A stretch of 64,000 bases of DNA from Phenylobacterium sp. (GCA_017991675.1 JAGOQB010000001.1:427165-491164); one strand, 5' to 3'. Counted from the stretch's first letter, positions 10,847 to 21,552 are shown. The notes: generated by a model from the letters alone, not told the origin. Numbers and translations are program-made.

Positions 10847-10961
10847 CTGAAAAACCCGCATTTTAACGGGTCGTTCGGCTCTCCCCGGTAGGCTTAACCT
10901 CGGGACATGGAAGCTGCCGCGAAAAACTCGCGGCGTCTTCGAGGATTTCGGGGAAGACAGT

Positions 10962-12017
10962 ATGTCGGGCGACATCGAAACCAAGCTGCGGGGCCCGGGC
11001 GCGTATGCCCTGGCCAGGCAGACCATGGACGCCATGGAGGCGCACAAGGTCTGGCCGACCGCGGTGAACTTCGAGCTCTGGACCCACTTCATCGCCGCGC
11101 CGGACAGCGCCCTGGGCCGGGAGATCGCCCGGATGCTCTCGACCGGCGAGGCGTTCACAGACACCGTCGCCGACGAACTGGCGGCCACCTACCTCCCGAA
11201 AGCCCGTCTCAACGACCAGATCCGCGACGCCGGCGACGCCCTGACCAAGGAACTCGACGCCGTCAGCCGCGCGATCGAGACCGCTCAGAAGTCCAGCGAG
11301 GCCTACGGCGAGACCCTGGCCGGGGCCTCCCGCTCCCTCACCGCCGCCGGCAGCGCCGCCGACCTCCAGGCGACGGTCGAGACGCTGGTCGCCGCCACGA
11401 AGCGCGTGCAGCGCGAGAACAAGTCCCTCGAGAGCCGCCTCAGCGAATCCACCGACCAGGTTTCCAAGCTGCGCGAGCATCTCGAGCAGGTGCGCCGCGA
11501 GGCGACCACCGACGGCCTGACCAACCTCGCCAACCGCAAGGCCTTCGACGAGGAGCTCGAGCGCGCCTGCGCCGACGCCGCGGACCAGGCCCAGAGCCTC
11601 ACCCTGGCGGTCATCGACATCGACCATTTCAAGTCGTTCAACGACACTTGGGGCCACCAGACCGGCGACCAGGTCATCCGCTACGTCGCCAGCGTGATCG
11701 GCCGCGTCGGCGCCCCGCCCCGCTTCGCCGCCCGCTACGGCGGCGAAGAGTTCGCGTTGATCTTCCCGCGCGAGCGGGCCGATCTGGCCACCGTCGTCCT
11801 TGAGGAAATCCGCGAAGAGGTCTCCTCGCGGATGCTGAAGCGGCGTTCGACCAATGACGATCTCGGGGCGATCACCATCTCCATCGGCTTGGCCGAACTG
11901 CGGACCGGCGAGAGCGCCCACGGGCTCATGGAACGCGCCGACAGCGCCCTCTACGTCTCCAAGCGCTCGGGCCGCAACCGCGTGACCAGCGCCGAGACCG
12001 TCGCCGCCGCGGCCTGA
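10962..12017 (+). CDS. Diguanylate cyclase (GGDEF domain, degenerate I-site)
   Basis: Soluble 351-residue protein. An N-terminal helical domain (about 1-110) carries the alphaproteobacterial pattern NFELWTHF...L...IARMLSTGEAFT, a coiled coil follows (about 110-180), and the GGDEF domain (about 185-345) ends the chain. The active site is intact: DIDHFKSFNDTWGH binds metal and nucleotide, and RYGGEEF is the signature loop, so c-di-GMP synthesis is expected. The product-inhibition RxxD motif, normally just before RYGGEEF, reads APPR, so allosteric feedback is probably lost. It starts after GGGGAAGACAGT. Confidence 0.93.
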   Translation: MSGDIETKLRGPGAYALARQTMDAMEAHKVWPTAVNFELWTHFIAAPDSALGREIARMLSTGEAFTDTVADELAATYLPKARLNDQIRDAGDALTKELDAVSRAIETAQKSSEAYGETLAGASRSLTAAGSAADLQATVETLVAATKRVQRENKSLESRLSESTDQVSKLREHLEQVRREATTDGLTNLANRKAFDEELERACADAADQAQSLTLAVIDIDHFKSFNDTWGHQTGDQVIRYVASVIGRVGAPPRFAARYGGEEFALIFPRERADLATVVLEEIREEVSSRMLKRRSTNDDLGAITISIGLAELRTGESAHGLMERADSALYVSKRSGRNRVTSAETVAAAA

Positions 12018-12035
12018 GCCGCGGCGGGCGTTTTT
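12002..12035 (+). terminator. Terminator overlapping the end of the diguanylate cyclase gene
   Basis: GCCGCGGC-CTGA-GCCGCGGC forms a perfect 8-bp stem that can be extended by CGCC/GGGCG with one bulge, followed by TTTTT. The TGA in the loop is the stop codon of the diguanylate cyclase gene. Confidence 0.75.
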
Positions 12036-12097
12036 CCCCTAGGCTGACGCGGCGACATTCCTCTTTAAGTGCCGCCAGGACCTTGAGGGAGGACGCC

Positions 12098-12895
12098 ATG
12101 GCCTATTCGAAGATCAAGACTGCGGTCGCGGACGGGATCGGCGTCATTACGCTTGCGGACCCCGGCACGCTGAACGCCGCCGGCCTCGACCTCATGGACG
12201 AGCTGCAGCAGGCGTTCGGCGCCATGAAGGCGGACGCCTCCGTCCGCTGCGTGGTGCTGACCGGCGAGGGCCGCGGCTTCTGCTCGGGCGCCAACCTCTC
12301 GGGACGTGGGCCTGCGGCCGAGACGCCCGACCCTGAAGGCCCCGACGCCGGCGCGTCTCTCGAAGCCGTCTACAACCCCTTCGTCACCTCGCTGCGCGAG
12401 TATCCGGTCCCGATCGTGACCGCGGTCAACGGCGTCGCCGCCGGCGTCGGCTGCTCGCTGGCGCTGATGGGCGACATCATCGTCGCCGCCGAGAGCGCCT
12501 ACTTCCTGCAGGCCTTCCGCCGCATCGGCCTGGTGCCGGACGGCGGCTCGACCTACCTACTGCCGCGGCTGATCGGCAAGGCGCGGGCCATGGAGATGGC
12601 GCTGCTCGGCGACAAGGTCCCGGCCAAGACCGCGCTCGAATGGGGCCTGGTCAACCGCTGCGTCGCCGACGACCAACTGATGGCGACGGCGATGGAGCTG
12701 GCCAAGGCCCTGGCCACCGGCCCCAAGGCGCTGGGCGCGATCCGCAAGCTGGTCTGGGAAAGCCTCGACGAGGAATGGAGCGCCCAGCTTCATGCCGAAC
12801 GCGTGGCCCAGCGGACGGCCGGCCGCACCGAAGACAGCCGCGAAGGCATCCTCGCCTTCCTCCAGAAGCGCCCGGCCGAATTTAAGGGCCGCTAA
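12098..12895 (+). CDS. Enoyl-CoA hydratase/isomerase family protein
   Basis: Crotonase-fold protein of 265 residues, probably hydrating or isomerising enoyl-CoA thioesters. The CoA-binding/oxyanion segment GRGFCSGANLSGRG and the second oxyanion helix NGVAAGVGCSLALMGD are present, and the FRRIGLVPDGGSTYLLPR segment is typical of PaaG/PaaF-like members. Substrate is unknown. The ATG at 12098 was chosen because GAGGGAGGAC sits at ideal spacing; an upstream in-frame TTG would overlap that site. Its stop codon overlaps tail to tail with the LtrA-like gene. Confidence 0.9.
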   Translation: MAYSKIKTAVADGIGVITLADPGTLNAAGLDLMDELQQAFGAMKADASVRCVVLTGEGRGFCSGANLSGRGPAAETPDPEGPDAGASLEAVYNPFVTSLREYPVPIVTAVNGVAAGVGCSLALMGDIIVAAESAYFLQAFRRIGLVPDGGSTYLLPRLIGKARAMEMALLGDKVPAKTALEWGLVNRCVADDQLMATAMELAKALATGPKALGAIRKLVWESLDEEWSAQLHAERVAQRTAGRTEDSREGILAFLQKRPAEFKGR

Positions 12896-14064
12896 GCCGC
12901 CGCCTCGCGGCGCCAGAAGGTCTCGGCCGCCGCGACCGCCACCAGCACCGAGGACGTCGCCACGCTCAGCAAGGCCGGCGTCAGGGCGCCAGCCGCTGGG
13001 ATCAAGGCCGCCAGCGCGGCCAGCGCGACCACGTGGCCGCGCGGGATGCGCTGGGTGGTCACCCGCCGGAACAGCAGGTCGCCGGCCAGGTACAGCGCAG
13101 GTCCGGCCAGCAGCACCGCGCCTGTCTTCAGGTCGACGTGCCCGTTCGGATGCGCCAGGGCCAGCTCGTCCCCAACCGCGCTAACGACGATCCCCGCCAC
13201 CAGCGGCAGGTGAAAATAGGTGTAGGCCAGGCGGGCGATCTTCCCGGGATCGTCGGAACTGGCGAAGGTTCGGCTCGCCCGCTCGGCGGCGGCGTCGAAA
13301 TAGATCCACCACATCGCTACGCTGGCGGTGAACGCGGCCCCGAACGCGATCAGCACGCCCGGATCCCTCGGCAGCTCGGCGAAGGTCGCGCCGGTCATCA
13401 GCAGGGTCTCACCCAGGGCGATGATCACGAACAGGGCGCAGCGTTCGGCCATGTGCCCGCCCTCGACGTCCCAATCGGCGGTCGTTGAGCGGCCAAGGCC
13501 CGGCGTCCAGAAGCCCAGCGAGGGCGAGGCGAACTCGATAGCCACCGCCAGGGCCCACAGGGCCATCCGCTGCGGCCCCTCCGACAGGCCGCCGGCGATC
13601 CAGCAGGCGCCGGAAACCGCCAGCCAGGCGGTGATGCGTAGGAAGTTTCGATAGTTCCTGGCGTTGTGCCGCCGCAGCGCCCAGGCCACGAACAGCGAGC
13701 GGCCCACCTGCATGAGCACAAAGGCGATCGCGAACGTCAGGCCGCGGTCCTCGAACGCCTCGGGCAGCGACATCGACATGACCAGGCCGGCCAGCATCAG
13801 CGCCAGCAGCAGCAGACGCACCGCCGGCCGCTCCGGGTCGAGCCAGTTGGTGATCCAGCAGGTGTAGATCCACACCCACCAGACCGCCAGAAACAGCAGG
13901 GCGGCCTGGAACGCCCCCAGGGGCGTCAGGTGGTGCAACAGCCCGTGCGACAGCTGGGTGATCGCGAACACGAACACCAGGTCGAAGAACAGCTCGACAT
14001 AGGTGACGCGGTGGTGGCCATGCCCACTGCGCACCCGCTGAAGGTCGCGCCTCGCACCGATCAT
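12892..14064 (-). CDS. Low temperature requirement protein A (LtrA) family membrane protein
   Basis: Multi-pass inner-membrane protein of about 390 residues with the LtrA family opening VTYVELFFDLVFVFAITQLSH and many hydrophobic segments (about ten to twelve). The MAERCALFVIIALGETLL motif is also characteristic. The biochemical function of the family is not established. An ATG at 14091 would add nine residues; I chose 14064 because GAGGTGGGCG precedes it, while the upstream ATG has no recognisable ribosome site. The gene converges on the enoyl-CoA hydratase gene with a 4-base overlap of the two stop codons. Confidence 0.85.
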   Translation of the reverse strand: MIGARRDLQRVRSGHGHHRVTYVELFFDLVFVFAITQLSHGLLHHLTPLGAFQAALLFLAVWWVWIYTCWITNWLDPERPAVRLLLLALMLAGLVMSMSLPEAFEDRGLTFAIAFVLMQVGRSLFVAWALRRHNARNYRNFLRITAWLAVSGACWIAGGLSEGPQRMALWALAVAIEFASPSLGFWTPGLGRSTTADWDVEGGHMAERCALFVIIALGETLLMTGATFAELPRDPGVLIAFGAAFTASVAMWWIYFDAAAERASRTFASSDDPGKIARLAYTYFHLPLVAGIVVSAVGDELALAHPNGHVDLKTGAVLLAGPALYLAGDLLFRRVTTQRIPRGHVVALAALAALIPAAGALTPALLSVATSSVLVAVAAAETFWRREAAA

Positions 14065-14131
14065 CGCCCACCTCGTCGCCTGTCCGCCCATCTAGGCAGG
14101 ACTTCGGCGTGAGCGCCATCGGTCTATGGGT

Positions 14132-14533
14132 TCAGGCGGTTGCGGCCTTGGCCGGCTCGATGGTGACGCTCTCGCCGCAGCCGCAGGCGTCGGTCTCGTT
14201 CGGATTGCGGAACTGGAACTTGGACGACAGCTTGGTGGTCACATAGTCGATCTCGGTGCCGACCAGGAACAGCACCGCCTTGGGCTCGATCAGGATCGTG
14301 ACGCCCTTGTCCTCGACCACCTCGTCCAGCGGTCCGGCTTCTTCGGCGTATTCCAGGATGTACTCCTGGCCCGCGCAGCCGCTGTTCTTCACCCCGACCC
14401 GCAGCCCGGCATAGGGCTTCTCGGCCTTGGCCATGATCGCGCGCACGCGTTCGGCGGCGGCCTCGGTCAGGGTCACCACCTTGGGCCGCGGACGGCGCGC
14501 CCGCGGCGCGGGTGTCAGATTCAGATCGCTCAT
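14132..14533 (-). CDS. sufA: Fe-S cluster A-type carrier (SufA/IscA/HesB family)
   Basis: Last gene of the suf operon, 133 residues. The family's three cysteines are visible: one in NSGCAGQEY and two in ACGCGES near the C-terminus. It would receive clusters from the SufBCD scaffold and hand them to apoproteins. The start ATG at 14533 follows GGAGGGG; an earlier in-frame ATG at 14545 lies upstream of that ribosome site and is less likely. An Arg/Pro-rich N-terminal tail precedes the core. It starts 18 bases after the sufT stop. Confidence 0.93.
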   Translation of the reverse strand: MSDLNLTPAPRARRPRPKVVTLTEAAAERVRAIMAKAEKPYAGLRVGVKNSGCAGQEYILEYAEEAGPLDEVVEDKGVTILIEPKAVLFLVGTEIDYVTTKLSSKFQFRNPNETDACGCGESVTIEPAKAATA

Positions 14534-14551
14534 GCTCCCCTCCATATGGGG

Positions 14552-14914
14552 TCAGAACATGTTGAGTTGAAGCTTGGCCTCGTCGGACATCCGCGAACTG
14601 TCCCACGGCGGATCGAACACCAGCTCGACCGTGACATTGCGGACGCCGGGGATCTCGCGCACCGCGTCCTGCACCCAGCCGGGCATCTCACCGGCCACCG
14701 GGCATCCCGGCGCGGTCAGCGTCATGTCGATCGCCACGTCCTTATCGTCGGACACGTCGACCTTGTAGATCAGGCCCAGCTCGTAGATGTCGACCGGGAT
14801 TTCCGGGTCGAACACGGTCTTGAGCTTCTCGATCAGTTGATCGGTCATGGCGTCCAGCTCAGCCTGCGAAAGCGGCGTGGTCGCGGTCGGCTCGATGGAG
14901 GCGGCGTCGTCCAT
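14552..14914 (-). CDS. sufT: SufT / DUF59 (MIP18-like) Fe-S assembly factor
   Basis: Small protein of about 120 residues with the DUF59 core: DPEIPVDIYELGLIY, the conserved Cys in LTAPGCPVAGEMP, and VELVFDPPWD. Family members encoded in suf operons assist Fe-S cluster maturation or transfer. The ATG at 14914 is preferred; an in-frame TTG at 14926 would overlap the sufS stop and suggests tight coupling. It lies between sufS and sufA on the same strand. Confidence 0.92.
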   Translation of the reverse strand: MDDAASIEPTATTPLSQAELDAMTDQLIEKLKTVFDPEIPVDIYELGLIYKVDVSDDKDVAIDMTLTAPGCPVAGEMPGWVQDAVREIPGVRNVTVELVFDPPWDSSRMSDEAKLQLNMF

Positions 14915-14922
14915 GTTCAAAC

Positions 14923-16137
14923 TCAAGCGAAGAAGGCCTGGGTGCGGGTCAGCGCGTCGACGAATGCGTCGGCCTCCCCTTCCGTATTATATAGGGCGAA
15001 GGAAGCTCTGGCGCTCGCGGTCAGGCCGAAACGCCGCATCAGCGGTTCGGCACAGTGGCTGCCGGCGCGGACCGCCACCCCGTAGCGATCGAGGATCTGG
15101 GCCACGTCGTGAGCGTGCGCGCCGTCGACCGTGAAGGCCATGATCGCCGCCTTGCCCGGCGCCTCGCCGATCACCCGCAGCCAGTTGTAGCCTTTCAGGC
15201 CCTCGATCACCCGCGCATAGAGCCGCGCCTCGTGCTCGGCGGCGGCCTTGCGGTCGATGGTGTTCAGCCACTCGATCGCCGCGCCCAGGCCGATCGCCTC
15301 GATGATCGGCGGGGTGCCGGCCTCGAACCGATGCGGCGGGTCTGCATAGGTGATCGCCTCCAGCCGCACTTCGCCGATCATCTCGCCGCCGCCCTGGTAG
15401 GGCGGCATCGCGGCCAGCGCCTCGGCCTTGCCGTACAGCACGCCGATCCCGGTCGGGCCGTAGAGCTTGTGGCTGGAGAAGACGTAGTAGTCGACGTCCA
15501 GGGCCTTCACGTCGACGTCCATGTGGACCACGCCCTGGCAACCGTCCACCAGCACCTTGGCGCCGGCGTCGTGGGCCATGCGGGCGATCTCGGCCACCGG
15601 ATTGATCGTCCCCAGCACGTTCGACATCTGGGTCAGGGCCACGACCTTGGTCCGCGCCGTCAGCAGGTCCGGGATCGCCGCCAGATCCAGCGTCCCGTCG
15701 TCCAGCACCGGCACGAACTTCAGCACCACGCCCTTGCGCTCACGCAGGAAGTGCCAGGGGACGATGTTGGCGTGATGCTCCATCACGCTCAGCAGGATCT
15801 CATCGCCCGGGGCGAGGCCCGCGCCCAGGCCCGCCGCGACCAGATTGATCGCCTCGGTGCCGCCCTTGGTGAAGACGATCTCGTGCTCGCCGGCGTTGAT
15901 GAACTTCGCCACCGACTTGCGCGCCGCCTCATAGGCGTCGGTCGTCTCGTTGGCCAGCGTGTGCAGGCCGCGATGGACGTTGGCGTACGAGCCCTCCATC
16001 GCCGCGGTCATCGCGTCGATCACCGCCCGCGGCTTCTGGGCCGAGGCGGCGCTGTCGAGATAGACCAGCGGCTTGCCGTTGACCTGGCGGCTCAGGATCG
16101 GGAACTGCGCCCGCACCGCCTCGACGTCGAAGGCCAT
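14923..16137 (-). CDS. sufS: Cysteine desulfurase, class II (SufS)
   Basis: PLP enzyme of 404 residues that takes sulfur from cysteine to feed the SufBCD scaffold. It has the opening FPILSRQVNGKPLVYLDSAAS, PLP lysine in SSHKLYGPTG, and the persulfide Cys in RAGSHCAEP, which marks the class II (SufS/CsdA) type. The start ATG lies two bases after the sufD stop (TGAGCATG), so translation is probably coupled. A second, class I desulfurase is encoded at the head of the same operon. Confidence 0.96.
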   Translation of the reverse strand: MAFDVEAVRAQFPILSRQVNGKPLVYLDSAASAQKPRAVIDAMTAAMEGSYANVHRGLHTLANETTDAYEAARKSVAKFINAGEHEIVFTKGGTEAINLVAAGLGAGLAPGDEILLSVMEHHANIVPWHFLRERKGVVLKFVPVLDDGTLDLAAIPDLLTARTKVVALTQMSNVLGTINPVAEIARMAHDAGAKVLVDGCQGVVHMDVDVKALDVDYYVFSSHKLYGPTGIGVLYGKAEALAAMPPYQGGGEMIGEVRLEAITYADPPHRFEAGTPPIIEAIGLGAAIEWLNTIDRKAAAEHEARLYARVIEGLKGYNWLRVIGEAPGKAAIMAFTVDGAHAHDVAQILDRYGVAVRAGSHCAEPLMRRFGLTASARASFALYNTEGEADAFVDALTRTQAFFA

Positions 16138-16139
16138 GC

Positions 16140-17171
16140 TCAAACCTCCAACCGTTGGGCGGCCCAGGCCTGGGCGGCTTCGCGCACGGCCTCGTGCTCG
16201 ATCCGATCGATCACCTCGCCGACGAACGCGGCGGTCAGCAGCGCGCGCGCCAGATCCTCGGGCATGCCCCGCTGTTCGGCATAGAACAGCGCGTCTTCGT
16301 CCAACGCCCCGACCGTGTTGCCGTGCGCGCACTGCACGTCGTCGGCGAAGATCAGCAGCTCCGGCTTGGCGTCGATCTCGGCCTTGTCGGACAGGATCAG
16401 CGCATGGTGGCCCATGCGCGCGTCGGTGCGGTCCGCGCCCTGCGCGACCACGATCCGGCCCTGGAAGACGCCGCGCGACTGGTCCCGCACCACGCCCTTG
16501 GTCAGTTGGCTGGTGACGCCGTCGACGCCCAGGTGCTCGACCACGGTGGTCAGGTCGGCGTTGTGCTGGCCTTCGAGCAGATAGGCCCCGTCCAGCCGGA
16601 CCTGCGCATGGGCGCCCGGATGGGCCACCCGCGTCTCGATCCGCTGGCGGCGCGCGCCGGTGGTCAGAACCGTCTGGGCGTAGCTCGCCTCGGCCGCCAG
16701 TTCGACGGTCGCATCGACCACGCAGACGCCCTCGGCGTGATCGGCCGCGAACACCACGCGCTCGACGCGCGCGCCCTTGGCCAGCCGCAGGTTGATGTTG
16801 GCGTTGGCGAGATACCCGCCGCTCGCGCCCTCATAGCTCTCGACCAGAGTCAGCACCGCGCCCTCGCCCACCGAGACCCACAGCTCTGCCGTATGAGCCC
16901 CGGCCTCGGCGCTCGACAGGAAGCGATAGGCGGCCAGCCGCGTCTCGCCGGCCGGCACCTCCAGGCCGCTTGGCCCGCGGCCGTTCACGACCTCGACAAG
17001 ACTGTCGACGCTCCGCGCCAGCGGGTGATCCCAGGCCCAGGCCCGCCCCTCCGGCGAGGCGGCCGGCATCTGGCGGATCAGCCCGCGCAGGTCGGTCCAG
17101 CGCCAGTCCTCGTCGCGTCGTCCCGGCAGCAGGCCGGCGTCGCCGGAGCTGATGGCCTTGGTGACGCTCAC
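16140..17171 (-). CDS. sufD: Fe-S cluster assembly protein SufD
   Basis: Scaffold partner of SufB and SufC, 343 residues. The beta-helix core and the SufBD C-terminal signature are present: GHHALILSDKAEIDAKPEL, CAHGNTVGALDEDALFY and the RGMPEDLARALLTAAFVGEV helix. The start is GTG, and GTGA overlaps the sufC stop by four bases, which indicates translational coupling. The N-terminus contains the usual poorly conserved DEDWRWTDL segment. Confidence 0.95.
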   Translation of the reverse strand: MSVTKAISSGDAGLLPGRRDEDWRWTDLRGLIRQMPAASPEGRAWAWDHPLARSVDSLVEVVNGRGPSGLEVPAGETRLAAYRFLSSAEAGAHTAELWVSVGEGAVLTLVESYEGASGGYLANANINLRLAKGARVERVVFAADHAEGVCVVDATVELAAEASYAQTVLTTGARRQRIETRVAHPGAHAQVRLDGAYLLEGQHNADLTTVVEHLGVDGVTSQLTKGVVRDQSRGVFQGRIVVAQGADRTDARMGHHALILSDKAEIDAKPELLIFADDVQCAHGNTVGALDEDALFYAEQRGMPEDLARALLTAAFVGEVIDRIEHEAVREAAQAWAAQRLEV

Positions 17172-17914
17172 GCGGCCCTCGCGTACTTGTCGTAGCCTTC
17201 GCGCTCCAGCTCGAGCGCCAGCTCCGGCCCGCCGGATTCGACGATCCGCCCGGCCGACAGCACATGCACGCGGTCCGGTTTGATGTAGTCGAGCAGCCGC
17301 TGATAGTGGGTGATCACCAGCATCCCGCGCTCGGGCGAGCGCATCGCGTTCACGCCGTCGGAGACGATCTTCAGCGCGTCGATATCCAGGCCGGAATCGG
17401 TCTCGTCCAGGATCAGGAAGCGCGGCGAAAGCATCGCCATTTGAAAGATTTCCATGCGCTTCTTCTCACCGCCCGAGAAGCCGACGTTCAGCGCCCGCTT
17501 GAGCATGTCGAAGTCGATCTTCAGCGACGCGGCGGTCGCCTTGGCCAGCTTCAGGAACTCCGGCGCGCTCACTTCCGGCTCGCCGCGCGCCTTGCGCTGG
17601 GCGTTCATCGCGCTGCGGATAAAGGTCAGGGCCGGCACGCCCGGAATCTCCAGCGGATACTGGAACGACAGGAACATGCCCTTGGCGGCGCGCTCCGCCG
17701 GGTCGAGGCTCAGCAGGTCCTCGCCGTTCAGCGTCGCGGTCCCGCCGGTGACCTCATAGCCGTCGCGGCCGGTCAGCACGTAGGACAGGGTCGACTTGCC
17801 GGCCCCGTTCGGCCCCATGATCGCGTGCACCTCGCCGGCCGGAACCTCCAGCGACAGGCCCTTCAGGATCTCATTGCCGTCGACTTCGGCGCGCAGGTTG
17901 GAAATCGAAAGCAT
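17168..17914 (-). CDS. sufC: Fe-S cluster assembly ATPase SufC
   Basis: ABC-type ATPase of 248 residues that drives SufBD scaffold rearrangement; it is cytosolic with no membrane part. Walker A GPNGAGKST, signature FSGGEKKRMEIFQ and Walker B FLILDETDSGLD are intact. The ATG shares one base with the stop of the upstream 134-residue gene (TGATG), and the stop overlaps sufD, so the three genes are read as a coupled unit. Confidence 0.97.
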   Translation of the reverse strand: MLSISNLRAEVDGNEILKGLSLEVPAGEVHAIMGPNGAGKSTLSYVLTGRDGYEVTGGTATLNGEDLLSLDPAERAAKGMFLSFQYPLEIPGVPALTFIRSAMNAQRKARGEPEVSAPEFLKLAKATAASLKIDFDMLKRALNVGFSGGEKKRMEIFQMAMLSPRFLILDETDSGLDIDALKIVSDGVNAMRSPERGMLVITHYQRLLDYIKPDRVHVLSAGRIVESGGPELALELEREGYDKYARAA

Positions 17915-18314
17915 CAGTCGGTCTCGTCGGCCAGGAACTGGGCCATCACATCAAGGGCCTCGCCAGGGGTGTTCACAAACTGCTGTTTGCGCGGCGCGGC
18001 GGTGGAGGTCGTTGCGGTGCGTTTGTCGGCCGAGCGCACGTTGATGCTCCCGGACTCGAAGTAGGCGTCGATCAGGAAGTCGTCGTGATTGAGCGCGACC
18101 GTGTAGCGGCGCAAGCCCAGCGTCAGGCCCTTCTCCCGCAGGAAGTTCTCGTCCGCGGCCAGCGCGTCATAGAGCTGCTGGGCCCGGGCCAAGTCCTCTT
18201 CCTGCTGCTTGCGCTCGGCCTCCTCGCGGGCATGGCGGGCCGCGTCGCGGCGGGCGTGCTCGGCTTCGAAGGCGCGGCGAAGGGACATGGAGCGGGTCTC
18301 TGAGTTGGCGAGGG

Positions 18315-18318
<4 letters not shown>
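17914..18318 (-). CDS. Protein of unknown function embedded in the suf operon
   Basis: A 134-residue protein I cannot assign to a named family. Residues about 10-55 form a highly charged, Ala/Arg/Glu/Gln-rich helix likely to be a coiled coil ([20 protein letters not shown]). A small folded part follows ([20 protein letters not shown], then a FESGSINVR strand), then a Ser/Thr/Lys linker, and a C-terminal helix ending AQFLADETD. No Cys is present, so it is not a cluster carrier. The ATG at 18318 overlaps the sufB stop (ATGA) and its own stop overlaps the sufC start (TGATG), so it is made in step with SufB and SufC. A later ATG at 18288 is possible but would lose the coupling. A role in SufBC(D) function is inferred from position only. 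Confidence 0.85.
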
Positions 18319-19784
<1,466 letters not shown>

Positions 19785-19796
19785 ACTCTTACCTCC

Positions 19797-20930
19797 TCAC
19801 GCCGCCGGCGCGCGGCGACGCGCGGCGTGACGGAACTGAACTTGCTCCCAGGCGATGGCGAACGCCGCCCAGTCTTCTTGCGTGGTGGCCCAGCCGCCGG
19901 ACACGCGGATCGCGCACCCAGCCAGCTCGGTCAGGCCCATGGCGGTCAGCACGTGGCTGGCCTTCACCTTGCCGGACGAACAGGCCGAGCCGGCGCTGAC
20001 CATGATCCCGGTCAGATCGAGGGCCATGACCTGCAGCTCCGCGCCCCAGTCGGGGCTCGCCACGCACAGGGTATTGGGCAGCCGCGGCGCGGCCTCGCCG
20101 ATCACCACCGCCCCGGCCGCCGTCAGGCGCTCGGCCGCGGCGTCGCGCCAAGCCGCGTCGATCTCGCGGTCGCGCAGGGCGGCCAGCGCCGCCGCGCCGA
20201 ATCCGGCGATCCCGGCGACGTTCTCGGTGCCCGCGCGGCGCCCACGCTCCTGCCCGCCGCCATGCTGGCGACGCACCAGGGTGGCGCGCGGCCCGAAGGT
20301 CAGCGCCCCGACGCCTTGCGGCCCGCCCAGCTTGTGGGCCGAGACCACCAGGGTGTCCGCGCCCAGGGCGCGGCTGTCGGTGATGATCTTGCCGGCGGTC
20401 TGGATCGCATCGACATGCAGCCAGCCTTCAGCCGCTCGCACGATCTCGGAGGCCTCGCGCACCGGCTGGATGACGCCGGTCTCGTTGTTGGCGTGCATCA
20501 GGGCGACGAACGGCCGCCCGTCGGCGGCGTCCCAGCGCCCCAGCCGCTCGGCCAGCCAGGCGAGGTCAGCGACCCCGTCGGCGTTCACCGGCAGGTACTC
20601 CACCGCCGCGCCGCTGGCCTTTGCGCTCTCCAGCACGCTGTCATGCTCGATGGCGCTGACGATCAGCCGCTTCGATCCGGTCGCGACGGCGCTTTCGATG
20701 GCCAGGGCGTTAGCCTCGGTTCCGCCGGAGGTGAACACCACGGTCGAGGCCGGGCCGCCGATCAGGGCGGCGACGGCGTTGCGGGCGTCCTCAACGATCG
20801 CCCGCGCGGCGCGGCCGCTAGCGTGCACCGACGAGGGATTGCCGCCGACCGCGAAGGCGCGCGCCACGGCCTCGGCGGCCTGCGGGCGCACCGGCGTCGT
20901 GGCGTTGTAATCCAGATAGACCCCGCTCAT
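19797..20930 (-). CDS. Cysteine desulfurase, class I (IscS/NifS-like)
   Basis: PLP-dependent desulfurase of 377 residues. It begins YLDYNATTPVRP, has the PLP lysine in VSAHKLGGPQG and the mobile-loop Cys in GSACSSGKV, which are class I features (IscS/NifS), unlike the SufS at 14.9-16.1 kb. It may supply sulfur to the scaffold or to tRNA thiolation. The start ATG overlaps the stop of the iscR-type gene (ATGA). Having both desulfurase classes in one operon is notable; neither SufE nor an IscU/SufU scaffold gene is present in the window. Confidence 0.93.
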   Translation of the reverse strand: MSGVYLDYNATTPVRPQAAEAVARAFAVGGNPSSVHASGRAARAIVEDARNAVAALIGGPASTVVFTSGGTEANALAIESAVATGSKRLIVSAIEHDSVLESAKASGAAVEYLPVNADGVADLAWLAERLGRWDAADGRPFVALMHANNETGVIQPVREASEIVRAAEGWLHVDAIQTAGKIITDSRALGADTLVVSAHKLGGPQGVGALTFGPRATLVRRQHGGGQERGRRAGTENVAGIAGFGAAALAALRDREIDAAWRDAAAERLTAAGAVVIGEAAPRLPNTLCVASPDWGAELQVMALDLTGIMVSAGSACSSGKVKASHVLTAMGLTELAGCAIRVSGGWATTQEDWAAFAIAWEQVQFRHAARRRAPAA

Positions 20931-21373
20931 GCGGCCGCCTCGTGCGGCGCAAAGCGGCCGTTCACCAGGTCGGCCAGGGTCACCGAGGCCAGATAGCTAT
21001 GCAGGTGCCGGCCCATGTCCTCCCAGAGGTCATGGGTGATGCAGCGCTCGCCCTTCAGCATGCAGCCCTTGCCCTGCATGCCGCAGCGGGTGGCCCTCAA
21101 CGGCTCGTCGACGGCCAGGACGATGTCGGCGATGTTGGTCTCTTCGGCGCTCTTGGCCAGCCGGTAGCCGCCGCCGGGCCCGCGCAGGCTCTTGACCAGG
21201 CCGCGCCGGCGCAGGCGCGCGAACAGCTGTTCCAGATACGAGAGCGAAATCTGTTGGCGCGCAGCGATTTCAGCCAGGGTCACGGCGCGGTCGCCTTCCG
21301 CCAACGCGGCCTGACGGCGCGCGAGGTCGGCCATGGCCATCACCGCATAACGTCCCTTGGTCGAAAGGCGCAT
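20927..21373 (-). CDS. iscR: Rrf2-family Fe-S regulator (IscR-type)
   Basis: Winged-helix transcription regulator of 148 residues at the head of the suf operon. It starts MRLSTKGRYAVMAMADLA and has the recognition segment SYLEQLFARLRRRGLV followed by GPGGGYRLA. Three cysteines plus a His (CGMQGKGC, then ERCITH) are positioned like the [2Fe-2S] ligands of IscR. It probably represses this operon when clusters are plentiful. The start at 21373 follows AAGGAGCGAT. The 179-base divergent region shared with the hydrolase gene (21374-21552) must hold the promoter, but I could not define an operator. Confidence 0.93.
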   Translation of the reverse strand: MRLSTKGRYAVMAMADLARRQAALAEGDRAVTLAEIAARQQISLSYLEQLFARLRRRGLVKSLRGPGGGYRLAKSAEETNIADIVLAVDEPLRATRCGMQGKGCMLKGERCITHDLWEDMGRHLHSYLASVTLADLVNGRFAPHEAAA

Positions 21374-21552
21374 ATCGCTCCTTGCAGCTCTCAGCAGCTC
21401 GATTGCTTTTTTTCGAGCATTTGTCGGGTCCCATATGTTACAGGCCCCCGCTTGCACGGGGCTTGTCGCCGGAACCGGCCGACGGTCGCGACTTAGGAAG
21501 ACCGAGCGCGTTAGTCAAGTATTCGGACGCCGCGCCTGACGAGAGGAATGGC

